Counted from the first letter of the stretch, positions 10,433 to 22,061 are shown. The stretch is DNA of 64,000 nucleotides from Thalassia testudinum (GCA_037157565.1 JAZHRO010000026.1:36082501-36146500); one strand, 5' to 3'. Translations and numbers: made by a program. Notes: generated from the sequence alone by a model not told the origin.

Positions 10433-11023
10433 CTACCGTGTCACCGTCACTGCCCCACAGTACCCTCGTAACTCTAGAGGTCGCCAACTGCCCACCTCCT
10501 CCAAAAGGCTCCAACTCTGTAACTGTAGACTGGCCAAGCGTGCGGGCGCCTTACGGCTCAAGGCGTCAGCCACCACATTGGCCTTTCCCGGGTGGTAGGA
10601 GATGCTGCAGTTGTAGTCCTTCAGGAGCTCCAACCAACGTCTTTGTCTCATGTTGAGCTCCTTCTGATCAAAAAGGTATCTGAGGCTCTTGTGATCTGTG
10701 AAAATTTTGAAGGTCTCACCGTATAAGTAGTGCCTCCAAGTCTTCAGCGCGAAGACAACAGCTGCCAACTCTAGGTCGTGGGTAGGGTAGGTATGCTCAT
10801 GGGGCTTCAGTTGCCGCGAAGCGTAAGGGACAACGTGACCCCTCTGCATGAGCACACCTCCTAACCCCTGCAAGGAGGCGTCCGTGTACACAACGAACCC
10901 GCCACTACTGTCAGGGTTGGTGAGCACGGGAGCCGAGGTCAACCTCTCCTTTAGCTCCAGAAAACAAGCCTCACAGGCGTCTGTCCAAGCGAAAGGCACG
11001 TCCTTCCGGGTCAACTGTGTCAT
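10433..11023 (-). CDS. Tekay-1 RNase H segment
   Basis: Continues RT into RNase [19 protein letters not shown] carries the first catalytic Asp, [12 protein letters not shown] the Glu, FTDHKSLRY the next Asp and ADALSRK the last. It removes RNA from the RNA-DNA hybrid. It is in frame with the integrase segment, separated from it by a TAG (probably an old CAG). Upstream an RT frameshift disconnects it from 11203-11424. Confidence 0.88.
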   Translation of the reverse strand: MTQLTRKDVPFAWTDACEACFLELKERLTSAPVLTNPDSSGGFVVYTDASLQGLGGVLMQRGHVVPYASRQLKPHEHTYPTHDLELAAVVFALKTWRHYLYGETFKIFTDHKSLRYLFDQKELNMRQRRWLELLKDYNCSISYHPGKANVVADALSRKAPARLASLQLQSWSLLEEVGSWRPLELRGYCGAVTVTR

Positions 11024-11202
11024 AGGACGCGTAATCTGTGAAAATCATCTGATGAATCGTCTGTAGTAGCCTGCCAGTCCCAGGAAACTGTGAATCTCAG
11101 TAACTGAACGCGGTCTCTCCCACCTGAGTACTGCCTCGACCTTGGCTGGGTCCACCGCCAAGCCATCTCCAGAGATCACATGACCTAGGAAGGTCACCTC
11201 CC

Positions 11203-11424
11203 TCAACCAGAACTCGCACTTGCTGTATTGGCGTACAGCTGGCGTCGTCTCAGAGTGTCCAGAACCATCCGCAAGTGCTGTCTGTGCTGCGTCCGATCTC
11301 TAGAATAGATGACTACATCATCTATGAAAACCACCACGAACTGGTCCAAGTACGGTCTAAACACCCGGTTCATCAGGTCCATGAAAGCAGCGGGGGCATT
11401 GGTCAGCCCAAACGGCATGACCAA
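11203..11424 (-). pseudogene. Tekay-1 RT palm segment, frame-shifted
   Basis: Contains [14 protein letters not shown] and the catalytic [11 protein letters not shown], both intact. It is out of frame with the upstream part because one T is missing near 11440 (in the codons after VSKTA) and with the downstream part because one G is missing near 11230 (after QLYA). Two single-base losses in RT kill the polyprotein. Confidence 0.85.
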
Positions 11425-12458
11425 AAACTCGTAGTGTCTGTACCGGGTGCGGAAGCTGTCTTGGAGACGTCGGTCTCCTTGATCCTCAACTGGTGGTATC
11501 CAGACCTCAAGTCGATCTTGGAAAACACCGTGGCACCCCGCAACTGGTCAAACAAGTCGTCGATCCTCGGCAGCGGATATCTGTTCTTGATGGTGACCCT
11601 ATTCAGCTGTCGGTAGTCCACACAAAGACGTAAGGTCCCATCCTTCTTCTTCACAAACAATACCGGGGCTCCCCAGGGAGACGCACTGGGCCTCACGAAA
11701 CCCTTCTCCAGAAGGTCCTGCAACTGAGACTTGAGCTCTCGCAGCTCAAGCGGTGCCATCCTGTATGGCGCGGTGGAGATGGGGCTGGTCCCTGGTACTA
11801 GTGATATCTCAAACTCAATCTCACGCTCGGGCGGTAGTCCTGGTAACTCGTCTGGAAACACGTCGGGGTACTCTCTGACCACTGGGATGCTCTGGAAGTC
11901 TGCCACAGGGCTGGTCTCTGCCACCACACAAGCTAGGAAGCCCTCACACCCCTGGCTCAAAAGTCTCACCGCCCGAAGTGCCGAAATGCACCTGAAACCT
12001 CCGTCCACTGGCTGTCCGTGAAACTTGAAAGAAGGTAACTCCGGAATGGAGAAGACAATCTTCCTCTCAAAACAGTCCACCAAGGCGTGGTAAGCGGACA
12101 GCCAATCCATCCCCAGAATCACTCCAAAGTCCTCCATCTGGATCATAATCAGGTCAGCTGGCAGGCTATGTCCCCCGACGCTGACCTCGCAATCCGTGTA
12201 CACCTCCTCAGCTACAAACAGCTGACCACTCGGACCTCTGATTACGAACGGTTTCTCTAACAGTGTATAATCCTGGTCCAAACTAACTGCGAAACTGGCT
12301 GCGACAAACGAGTGTGTAGCGCCGAAATCGAAAAGCGTGTAAACGAGTCTGCCAGAAACTGAAACCATACCTGCTACCACCAATCCCGAAGCTCTGGCGT
12401 CCCTGTGTGTGAGGGCGTTGATACGCCCCTCAGATCTAGGTGCGGACGAAGCAGCCAC
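11403..12458 (-). pseudogene. Tekay-1 protease and N-terminal RT
   Basis: A retropepsin-like region: [13 protein letters not shown] occupies the place of the usual D-S/T-G active site, here DFG, a likely Ser-to-Phe change (TCC to TTC). VILGMDWL follows. Then the linker [20 protein letters not shown] and RT motifs [32 protein letters not shown]. The frame continues from gag with one TGA between (12510-12512), and ends at a frameshift near 11440. Confidence 0.88.
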
Positions 12459-12509
12459 ACTCTGCGTCGGACGGGTAGGTGCTGGCCGGTACCCTCCTCG
12501 CGACTGCTG

Positions 12510-13064
12510 TCATCCTCCTCGCGCCTGGGAACCGCGGCCTCCTGCGTGCCCTCCAGTGCTCTGCGCGGGGAGTATCTGCTGACCCCCTGCCATAGATGGG
12601 CAGTCCCTCCTGACGTGGCCCGGCTGGCCACACTGGTAGCAGAGGGGAACCTGACTCCTGCCCTCAGTAGGTCCCTGCTGTCGGCTAGGCGGGGGTCCGG
12701 TGATGGCGACTGGCCCCAGTCGAGGGCCCCCAAAGGCCACTGATGGCCCTGCAAAACGTGACGGCTCTCCTGCGGACGCCACGTGTCTCCTTTGAGTTCT
12801 CCTAACATGCCTAGTGTGATGACGGAAATCTCGTTCCACCACCAACTCCCCTGTCGTACGCTCGGAAGGGGGAGGGGGTGGCGATGTGGATGGAAGTTGA
12901 AATTCTTCACGAACCACCTCTCGAATTAGTTGGACGAGGTCCGGAGACAGTATGCTCAGGAGAAGAGGAGGGGTAGTATGTACTCCAAGCCCGACACATT
13001 TGTCCCTCGGGCCCCGACCTCGGCCGCGCCCGCGGCCCACCCTCCTAGTTCCACGACGAGGCAT
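12510..13064 (-). pseudogene. Tekay-1 gag lacking the capsid region
   Basis: 184 residues: a basic N-terminus (RGRGRGRGPR), a predicted helix LSPDLVQLIREVVREEF, then directly a GEPSRFAG linker and one CCHC knuckle CYQCGQPGHVRRDC. A chromovirus gag usually has about 250 more residues of capsid between these parts; the remnant at 21579-22061 shows some of the missing part. The frame ends with TGA where the related copy has a Gly codon. Confidence 0.85.
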
Positions 13065-13229
13065 CTCCTACAAGGAGACGCGAAACAACGAAATACGTCA
13101 GTACGGAACAGTACCTAACGAAAACGTCTAAGAACTCATGTCAAGAGATATGTTGTGGTGGCTACTCTAGTTATAGACATGTCAATTGGTTATTTTCCAG
13201 TCAGTTGATTCACTTCTCGGGACGACCTT

Positions 13230-13241
13230 GCTCTGATACCA
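13230..13241 (-). other. Primer binding site of Tekay-1 (initiator tRNA-Met)
   Basis: On the minus strand TGGTATCAGAGC, three bases (AGA) after the 5' LTR. It is complementary to the 3' end of plant initiator tRNA-Met and fixes the element's orientation. Confidence 0.93.
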
Positions 13242-13244
13242 TCT

Positions 13245-15903
13245 TGTAACGACCCGGTTCCCGAATCCCTACGAGACACGAGAACCGGACCGACTCAACT
13301 GATCCCAAGACCTAGTCGTCCAACGAGGAAGTAACCAAAAGAGCAGTAAAATAAACCACATTCAGCATGAATATAACTAACAGTAAGAAAGTACAGCAGT
13401 TAGGAAAGAAACTACCACAGTATATACCACCACAACAGTAGAACAACATTCATCATATAATTTGAACTGCAGGTAAAGAAAAGTACAGCGGAAACAAGAA
13501 CTACTCACTATAACGTAACAAAAGAGGTACAGGAGATAGTGGTAACTCTACTGGACCCTACTCGGCCCAGCGTCCTCTGCAGCCGCTGACCCTGGCTGCT
13601 CAACACCTGGTCCTGAAAAAGGTAACGAGTGTAACACGTCAGCAAAACGCTAAGTAGAGTGGCAACTAAAACTAAAGACAACAGTAGTGTGTACAGTAGC
13701 TGTTATGTTCCATTACTTTCTTTATTCACATCTTTCAATTGTCTCACTATTTCATTTATTCCTCAGATCTTTTTCTTGATCTCGAATGTTCCTCGTGGGA
13801 ACGATCTTGATTGCAGTCTTTTCCAAAAAGTAGAAGTAGCATGTGGTGCTCTCCTAGCCGGGAGAGTCCCCCGTGGTGATCCTACCCTCAGTCAACCACC
13901 CCAAGGTCACTGACAGACGTAACAGTGACTACGGCACGCGCGATAAACGCACAGGTAGCTAACCCGTACTGGCACGCGGTCAGTCGTTTCCGTTAACGGG
14001 TGCGCCCAAAGCACAGCACGGAACCAGTCCAGAGCAGAGCCCTCTCAGTAACAGGGGTCCGACCCCTCCTCAGTAACCAAACCGGGGCCTTGCCCCTCCA
14101 CAGTCCGCGCACCCTCGCCTGACTACCTTGGTTTGCCCTAGCTGGCCTAACAAGTCGGTGTGGGAGGCTAGCAGAACCCCGGGGCCCGTGGGGTAGCTAG
14201 TACCTCCCTACACTAGTATCTCTCCTCGGTACTACGTACGCGAGGGCTAGCAAGTCGGTACAGAGTGGCCAGTCCTAACCCCGGGTCCCTGGGGCGGCTG
14301 GCTCCGCTCTGCACTAAACAGGGGGACAGTCGCTCTCCTTGGTACTCCGTACTCAAGGGCCAGCTCACTTCCCTGATACTATTCCATTCACTTTCCAGGA
14401 GTTTCTACTCCTACTTCCCCGTAGGGTTCCATCCTTTTTACTCAAACATCCAGGTTTCACTTTCCAGTTTCACATTCTTACAATCCATGTTCTCAACCAC
14501 GTTATTTATTCACAACAGGCAGCTGTTAATTCAAATTACAGGCAGCTTTATATCTCTTTCCATTTTCCAAAACTGCAGTATTAAACATTCCACTAGTTTT
14601 CCCATCCTAGGATTCATGCCACATCCTAGGATCTATCATACAATCTAGTTTTCCAGTCCTAGGATTCATGCAACACCTAGGAGCTATCATTCCATCTATT
14701 TCTCATTCCTAGGATTCATGCAGTGTCCTAGATTCTATTTATGGTTCCATAATTTAACAGATTTTATTAATAACTTAAAGCCACTCTACCAGGTACAACG
14801 GGAGAAATGGGGGCGTGGTCGGGAATCCCGCGTGCCTCCGCGACCCCCGAGACTGCAACACAACGGGGTCCTATCACAAGGATCAAACACAAGGAGTGTC
14901 TCAAAATAGTGTATAGCTACTGTAGACGGGTAGAGGAATTAATTCTGAAAAGAACGCAACTCGAATCGCGGAAAACGGAACTCGAACGGGCCCTAAACGG
15001 GTCAAAAACGACGACACTGTGCAAAATCAAACGTCTGGAACTTCTTCCAGACGTCTTAAAAAGTGGATCAGAGAATTACCTTGTTCAGCGTGGTTTCCCA
15101 GACGTCCAGAAGTCTGCGGGGACGTATGGCCTAGCTCACAGACGTCCGATGGTCACCCCGGACGTCTGGAGGTCGCTTCCGCGGTCTGGTACTACTGCCA
15201 GACGTCTGATTCGCGATGGATGGCGAATCACCGAGCCTGCCACACCCATCTCCCTCACTCAGTACGGTCAGTCGACAGGAAGGAAGGAGACGGAAAACTC
15301 ACCTTTCAGACGTCTGGATGGTCTTCCAGACGTCGCCCTCGCCGTCTGGCTATCAACCCAGACGTCTAATTCTGGAAATTTTTCCAGAATCAGGGTGCCA
15401 CTCGGCCTCCGCTTGCGACGCCGCCCGCGTCGCACCTCGCGCGCCTGCTGTTCAGACCGCAGCAGTCCCCCCTCCGCGTCGCTCCGCGCCCCCTGCGCCC
15501 TCCGCCGGCCGGCCCTAGCAGCCCCGGCGAGCTCGCCCTCACGGCAGAGCTCCGCTCTCGCACGCAACACCTCCTCCACGCTTACTGCGGCCGCCGCTGC
15601 CGCCCTCGCGCTCGTGCTCACGCTCACTGGCTGAAGGAGAAGAGGGAGGAGACGGTGGTGACGGAAGTGAGGGGAGGCGTGGCCTTTTAAGGCTGTACGA
15701 AGAGGAGAGAGGACGCGACAGGGCATCTGTAGCCGCAGGGAATGAACAAATATGCGGGTCTGCGCGCTCAGGCGTGCAAACGACCCGCGCGTGTGGAAGA
15801 TAACGGATTTCCAGACGTCTGGAAACGATCCCAGACGTCTGGTCCGACGTCTGGGCCACCTCCCAGACGTCTTAAAAGATGTCTGGGGCACGCATTCGTT
15901 ACA
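13245..15903 (-). mobile_element. 5' LTR of Tekay-1
   Basis: Same length as 6228-8886 and nearly identical by eye; ends TGTAACGA and TCGTTACA on the plus strand. Carries the GACGTC arrays (about 15030-15370 and 15810-15885) and all short repeats of the family. The G-box seen in the other copies reads CATGTG here. The 275-codon ORF at 14807-15634 is LTR sequence. Confidence 0.93.
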
Positions 15904-15908
15904 ATTGA
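15904..15908. repeat. Target-site duplication (right) of Tekay-1
   Basis: attga, matching 6223-6227. Confidence 0.95.
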
Positions 15909-17213
15909 TAACTGCCTGTAAATTGGTTAACAGCTGCCTGTTATGAATGAATAAGTATGATTGAGAACATGGGTTGTATGAACGTAAAGCTGGAACGGTG
16001 AAACCTAAATTGGCTGAGTTAAAAGAGCTTGAACCCTACGGGGAATTAGAAGTAGAACTCCTGGAAAGGGAATGTAATAGAATTGGGGAAGTGAGCTGGC
16101 CCTTGAGTACGGAGTACCAAGGGAAGCGACTGTCCCCCTGTTTAGTGCAGAGCGGAGCTTGCCGCCCCAGGGACCCAGGGTTAGGTCTGGCCACTTTGTA
16201 TCGACTTTTGGCCCTCGTGTACACAGTACCGAGGAGAGCTACTAGTGTAGGGAGAGTACTAGCTACCCCACGGGCACCGGGGTTCTGCTGGCCCTCCTAC
16301 ACCGACTTGTTAAGCCCACTAGGCAAACCAGGGTAATCAGGCGAGGGTGCGCGGACTGTGGAGGGGCAAGACCGCTGTTTAGTTACTGTGGAGGGGTTGG
16401 ACCCCTGTTACTGAGAGGGCTCTGCCCTATACTGGTTCCGTGCTATGCTTTGGGCGCACCCGTTAACGGAAACGACTGACCGTGTGCCAGTGCGGGGTAG
16501 CTACCCGTGCATTTATCGCACGTGCCGTAGTCACCGTTACGTCTGTCAGCGACCTTGGGGTGGTTGACTGAGGGTAGGACCACCACGGGGGACTCTCCCG
16601 GCCAGGAGAGCACCACGTGTTACTTCTACTTTTCAGAAAAAACCGCAATCAAGATCGTTCCCACGAGGAACATTCAAGATCAAGAGAATGATTTGAGAAA
16701 TAAATCAATAGTGAAAATAGAAAGACATAAATAAAGAAAGTAAAAATATAATAGCTACTGTCCACTCTACTGCTTCTTCTAGCTTTTAGTTGCCACTCGA
16801 CTCAGCGTTTCGCTGACGTGTCACCCTTGTTACCTTTTCAGGACCAGGTGTTGAGCAGCCAGAGTCAGCGGCTGCAGAGGGCGCTGGGCCTAGTAGAGCC
16901 CAATAGTGTTACCTGTAGTACCTTCTGTACTTTTCTTTCCGCTATAGTGAGTAGTTTTCTGTTGCTCCCTGTACTCTCTTCGTTGTAAGCTTTATGTTAT
17001 GTACATGTTTATTTCTCTGCTGTTGTGGTGGTGCATACAGTAGTGGTTCTTTCCTTTACTGCTATATTTTGTTACTGCTAGTTATATACATGGTGAATGT
17101 GGTTTATTTTACTGCTCTTTTGGTTACTTTCTCGTTGGACGACTAGGTCTTGGGATCAGTCGAGTCAGTCCGGTTCTCGTGTCTCATAGGGATTCGGGAA
17201 TCGGGTCGTTACA
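15909..17213 (+). mobile_element. Solo Tekay-family LTR A, second half
   Basis: Continues 4934-6227 after the Tekay-1 insertion (TAACTGCCTG...). Carries the conserved block in plus orientation (about 16550-16680) and ends GGTCGTTACA. It is followed by the cattc duplication. Confidence 0.88.
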
Positions 17214-17218
17214 CATTC
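17214..17218. repeat. Target-site duplication (right) of solo LTR A
   Basis: cattc, matching 4929-4933. Confidence 0.9.
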
Positions 17219-17418
17219 CATCCCTCTCCCTGCAGCTGCATGTGGCCATGCCATTCGTCTTCTATTTAAAGACCGCAGCTCTTGCCTTTGCAAGGGAGCC
17301 TGGTACCAACCAAATATAATCCCGTAGGAAGCTCCATCTCCAGGCCACCACCGTCCTCTCCTCCATTCCCCTCCATACACCGGTCCTCCTCCGAGGAGAT
17401 ACCCGGCGGGCAGGAGCC

Positions 17419-17447
17419 CTCACTGTGGTGCACACCACCACAGTGAG
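17419..17447. other. Leader hairpin in the element X LTR
   Basis: CTCACTGTGGTG and CACCACAGTGAG, a perfect 12-bp stem with a 5-base loop, about 150 bases after the TATA-like box, so probably in the transcribed leader. The tandem LTR has it at 19577-19606 with a compensatory T-A to G-C change. Confidence 0.75.
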
Positions 17448-18059
17448 ACCACCACCGCCCAGCTCTTCAAAGAGCCAGTGGGCGTGGTGGGTCTGTTTTC
17501 ATTTTTTACGTTCCCGCACCTTCCCGCCATTGGAGCTGCTTCAAGGTCTGAAGCTTCGCAGCTTGGCAGCAGCAGCAGCTAAGCAGCGGCAGCAGTAGCA
17601 GCAGGCCCAGCAGCTTCCGCGCTTCACTGCAGGCGCCCCAGCCCTCCGCGTGCGCCTGCAAGCCCTCTCTGCCTTTGCTTTCTCCGCCCTGTCAAGCTTT
17701 CTTCCGCTCGCAACCAGCCGCTGCGCGCCTCTGCAGCGGCCGGCCAAGCGCCTCCCTACCACCCTACAGTACCTGCAAGCTTCCGCACAAGCTACAAGCA
17801 CCCTCACCCTCCAGCCCCGCGTGCACTGTCGCGAGCTCTCCACGCTCGCAATCGGTCGGCGCAGGTGCTCTCCTCTGCGCGAATACGCGCCCGCGCGCGG
17901 ATGCCATCAGACGATGGCCCTGGACCGCAGACGACTTAACCTGCGGCCTTCTCTCCTCTCCTGCCCTCTCTCTCCCGCTCTCTCTCTCTCTCTCACAGCA
18001 CTCACAGCACTCTACACCGATGCACACACACACCTACACTCACACTTTCACACACACAC

Positions 18060-18690
18060 ACACCTATACTATAAACATATATATATACGTATACTTATAT
18101 ATTGATATATATATACATATATATATCTATATACTTATATATATATATACATATATACATATACTTATATAAATATACATATATACTTACATATATACAT
18201 ATATCTATACACATATACAAATATATAAATATACATATATCTATATATATATTACCTATATAGCTAAGTATAGATACATACATATATATACATATATACA
18301 CACCTACTTATATATACATACATATATACATATATATATCTATATAACTATATATACATATATACATATATCTACATATCTAGATACATATACCTATATA
18401 CATATATTATTATTATATATATATATACATATATATATATACATCTATATATATATATACATCTATATAGTATTATATACATATATATATATACTTAGCT
18501 ACATATATCTATATATACACATATTACTATATACTTATACATACATATATATATACCTCTATATAGTTATATATACATACACATATATATATATCTACAT
18601 ATATATATACCAATATATTTATAACCATGTATACATATATATATATAGACATATTTACATATATACATATATATATATTTTCACATTATT
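18060..18690. repeat. TA-rich microsatellite inside the element X LTR
   Basis: About 630 bases of degenerate (TA)n and CATATA/TATAC units, preceded by CACACA runs. The equivalent in the tandem LTR is about 20440-20890. Frames through it code only for Tyr/Ile runs and are not genes. Confidence 0.9.
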
Positions 18691-19576
18691 TACCATACGC
18701 TGTATCGCGGGAATATCTGCACTAGTTGCTGATATTCCCTGATACACATGTACAAAAAGCGTGGTCGCATACATCTTCCACCATCCATCTCACACTCCAC
18801 GCAGCACCTAGTCCTGTTAGTTGCATCTCTCTAGACGATGACCGACTCGACACCGTGCTACACTCCAACGCCACCTCCACCCCCACCCCTTTATATACAT
18901 AATATATACATATATATATACTGTATTTACTTTATTTCTGTTTCACTTTCCTGTTAGTAAAAAAGATAATCCTCGACTTGCAAGTACCTCGTCTTGCGAA
19001 TAGCAAGATTCGTTTTGCAACTCTGTTTTGGCTCAAAGCCAAGAACACAATTTTGAGGGTGTGCCTCAAGGACAAAGATTACCAGAAAAAAATCTAAATA
19101 AGAAAAACACCAAAAACACAATAAACAAATAGAAGAGACTCGTTGTAGGAAAGGCATAGAAACTCGACTTGTACCCCACTTCCCTGAGTTCGACCCTGGC
19201 CTAAAAGTGACAAGAAAAAATCAAATAGGCCAGGTTAAAAAATTTTGTAAAGAGATGGTTAGGTCCAATTTAGGTTAACCACTATACACATTTCGACGAT
19301 AAAATCATCATATTAACAACCTATTCGGGTCCGACCATACACCCTGCAGCCGCAAGCACAAGATCTCCCTGCCGGCCATGCTGAGCCATGCACAGCCAGG
19401 GCATGGCTGTGCATGCCTCTTTCTTCTTTATAAGGGCACGACTGCCTTCTTTGCAAGGGAGCCTGGTCCAATGCCAAAAACACAGCAGCTCCACTTCTTC
19501 TCCAGGCTGCCTCCTCTTCTCTCCCTCCATATGCAGCCTCTCCTCCTCTGAGGAGCCACTCTGTGGGCAGGAGTAC

Positions 19577-19606
19577 CTCACGGTGGTGCACAACCACCAC
19601 CGTGAG
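19577..19606. other. Leader hairpin in the tandem LTR
   Basis: CTCACGGTGGTG and CACCACCGTGAG, a 12-bp stem equivalent to 17419-17447. The sixth pair is G-C instead of T-A. Confidence 0.75.
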
Positions 19607-20439
19607 TACCACCACCGCCCAGCTCATGAAAGAGCCAGTGGGTGTGGTGGTCTTCGCTTCTCTGAATTCGTCGTTTAGCCACTTCCGCCATTGCCGCAGG
19701 CTTAAAGGTCTAAAGCTTCGCGGCAGCAGTAGCAAGGCAACAGCAGCAGCGCAGCCCTCCCGCCCGTGCGCAGGCCACCGCGCATCCCTACAGCAGTTGC
19801 CCCAGCCCTTTCCGCGCATGCCTGCAGGCGACCGCGCCCCTCTCCGTGCGCCCTGTTGCGAACTCCCGCCCGCAACCCAGCCGGCGCAGCCTCTTCCGTG
19901 CACGCGCCGAGCCGTCCACACATCCCGCACTCACAGCATCGGATACGCCCGGTAGCGCGGCTTGCCCCAGCACTGTAGCCACTGTTCACGCGTTTTAGCG
20001 GAACACTGTGGCTGTAGTGCGGTGATCGGTAAGTTTCTCACTTATCTGGTCACCCAGCTCGCCGTAACCGGCCAGCGCCCGCGCCCACGTCCCGTACCGT
20101 GCCCGCTCCAGCGACCGCCCGGGCGTCTGCGTACGCCCGCATCTGCCAGCACCCGCACCCGCCCGCATCTTTGCCCGCCTACGCTCACCCGCTCCCAGCA
20201 CCTGCGTCTACTCGTACCCGACTCTTCGCGCAGCGCGGTGCGCTATGGTTCCTCTCGCACTCACTCCTTCCTGCGTGCGCGTGCGTCTTCGCACGCCTAC
20301 GCGCCTGCGCGCACGCATGAAGCATCAGATGACGCCCCACTGCTGCAGACGGCTTAACTCTCCCAGCCTTCACTCCAGCAATCTCCCTCTCTATCTCTCT
20401 CATAGCACTCTCTCACTCAGCACACACATACACACACAC

Positions 20440-20731
20440 ACACTTTCATACACACACCTATACACTAATATATACTTATATATATATATATATACATACA
20501 TATATATATATTTATATATATAGATATTTATATACATATATATATATACTTATATCTATACATATAGTAGTACCTATATAACTATGTATTATTATACATA
20601 TATACATATACTTATATACTATAAATATATATATATATATATATCTACTATTACCTATATAACTAAGTATAGGTATAGATACATACATATATATATATAC
20701 ATATATGTATGTATGTATCTATACCTATACT

Positions 20732-20763
<32 letters not shown>

Positions 20764-20890
20764 CATATATCTATCTATACATATATTTACATATCTATAT
20801 ATATATACATATATAACTACATATATACCTATATATTTATAACCATATATATATATACATATAGATATATTTACATATATATATATTTTT
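20440..20890. repeat. TA-rich microsatellite in the tandem LTR
   Basis: (TA)n and CATATA-type units as in 18060-18690, shorter. It includes a palindromic ATACATATATGTAT segment near 20697-20715. Confidence 0.88.
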
Positions 20891-21578
20891 TCATATCACT
20901 TACCAAAGGTGGTATCGCGGGAATATCTGCACTAGTTGCTGATATTCCCCGATATACGCGTACAGAAAGCGTGTTCGCACTCATCTTCCACCCATCCACC
21001 TTACATTCCACGCGGCACTTCATCCTATTGGTTGCTTCTTCCTAGACGACGACCGACTCGACACCATGCTACATGCCATCTCCACCTCCACCCCCACCCC
21101 TTTATACATATATAATATATACATCTATATATACTATATTTACTTTATTTCTGCTTCTCTTTCATGACAGTAAAAAGATAAAAATATATATAAAAGAGAA
21201 AAGATAAGTCTTGACTTGCAGGTACTCAGTCTTGCGAATAGCAAGACCAGTTTTGAAACCCTGATTTGGCTCAAAGCCAAGAACCTAATTTTGAGGGTGT
21301 GCCTCAAGGACAAGAATTATCAGAGAAAAATCTAAATAGAAAAACACCAAAAATATAATAAACGAACAGAAGAGATTCGTTGTAGGAAAGGCGTAGAAAC
21401 TTGACTTCTAACCCTACTTCCCTGAGTTCGACCCTGGGCCTAAAAGTGACCAAGATAAAATCAAATAGGCCAAGTAAAAAAATATTTTGTAAAGAGATGG
21501 TTAGGCTCGATTTAGGTTAACCACTATACACATTTCAACGATAAAATAACCATATTAACACACCTATCCGAGTCTACA

Positions 21579-22061
21579 CCAGGCTCCGGCCTGCTATTCG
21601 GGGGTATGTCAAGCCCCTGAAGCTTCCTACCTTCTTGAGAGTGGTGGAGGCAGCCATGACGTACAAGGAGACCAACCCGGCCGCGCGAGACACTGACAGT
21701 AGACGGAAGAGGCCCTACCATCCAGAGTACTCACAGGGTCGATGAGAGAGGAGGCATTCGATACCCACTGGAGAGCCATCTCGTTTTGCGAGGCCATCAA
21801 TGGCCTTTGGGGGCCCCCGACAGGGGCTAGCTGTCAACACTAGACCCCTGCCCAGCCGTCAGCAGGGACCTACCGAGGGAGGGAGTCAAGTCCCCCTCTG
21901 CTACCAGTGTGGCCAGCCGGGCCACATCAAGAGGGACTGCTTATCTAGGGCTAGAGCACAACAAATGCTCCCCTCACTGAGCGCTGGTGGTCGAGCAAGT
22001 GGTCGTGGTCCCCAGGCGCGTGGGGGAGGGCAGCAATCACAGGGAGGGTACCGACCAGCGG
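21579..22061 (+). pseudogene. Tekay-2 gag remnant (C-terminal part with zinc knuckle)
   Basis: Plus-strand reading shows a capsid C-terminal tail (RPAIRGYVKPLKLPTFLRVV, then AMTYKETNPAARDTD), a stop and shift near 21745, the GEPSRFARPSMAFGGP linker and the CCHC knuckle CYQCGQPGHIKRDC at about 21900-21945, then GGYRPA. It is cut at 22061 by solo LTR B and continues at 24843. The N-terminal gag and 5' LTR are missing on the left, where element X LTR sequence begins. Confidence 0.85.
22057..22061. repeat. Target-site duplication (left) of solo LTR B
   Basis: agcgg, repeated at 24838-24842. The gag reading resumes after the second copy. Confidence 0.9.

Larger units (their letters stand above)
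6228..15903 (-). mobile_element. Tekay-1: structurally complete Ty3/Gypsy Tekay (Del) element
   Basis: A 9,676-bp element on the minus strand: 5' LTR 13245-15903, initiator-Met primer site 13230-13241, gag-pol 13064 to 8972, 3' LTR 6228-8886, attga duplication on both sides. Both LTRs are 2659 bp and differ by only scattered substitutions in the parts compared by eye, so this is the youngest insertion in the left nest. Polyprotein order is gag (truncated), protease, RT, RNase H, integrase, chromodomain. One in-frame stop before protease, two frameshifts in RT and one stop before integrase prevent a full product. Confidence 0.95.
17219..19341 (+). mobile_element. 3' LTR of element X, second part
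   Basis: Resumes after the solo LTR insertion. In order: a TATA-like CTATTTAAAG near 17262, a 12-bp-stem hairpin at 17419-17447, a GC-rich stretch, a long TA-rich microsatellite (about 18060-18690) and the end block shared with 1-633. The ORFs within it (for example 17650-18105) have no recognisable product. Confidence 0.8.
19342..21578 (+). mobile_element. 5'-truncated tandem copy of the element X LTR
   Basis: Homologous to 17219-19341 from the CCCTGCAG stretch to the end block (CTATCCGAGTCTACA at 21564-21578), with the hairpin, GC-rich part and microsatellite in the same order. It lacks the first 300 or so bases and joins the previous LTR head-to-tail without internal sequence. An unequal recombination between tandem X copies would do this. 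The right end borders Tekay-2 gag. Confidence 0.75.

Noticed and set aside
14807..15634. 275-codon ORF, and similar long ORFs at 7789-8617, 8251-8931, 15268-15891 and 57623-58471
   Set aside because: They lie wholly in Tekay-family LTRs. The repeated RRL-D-V/SRRL peptides come from the CAGACGTCTGG palindromes read in frame, and GC-rich sequence lacks stops. Frames exist on both strands.
18060..18690. ORFs coding for Tyr/Ile runs, and a possible origin or centromere repeat
   Set aside because: A TA microsatellite gives such frames by composition. It is part of an LTR present in several copies, so no independent function is supported.
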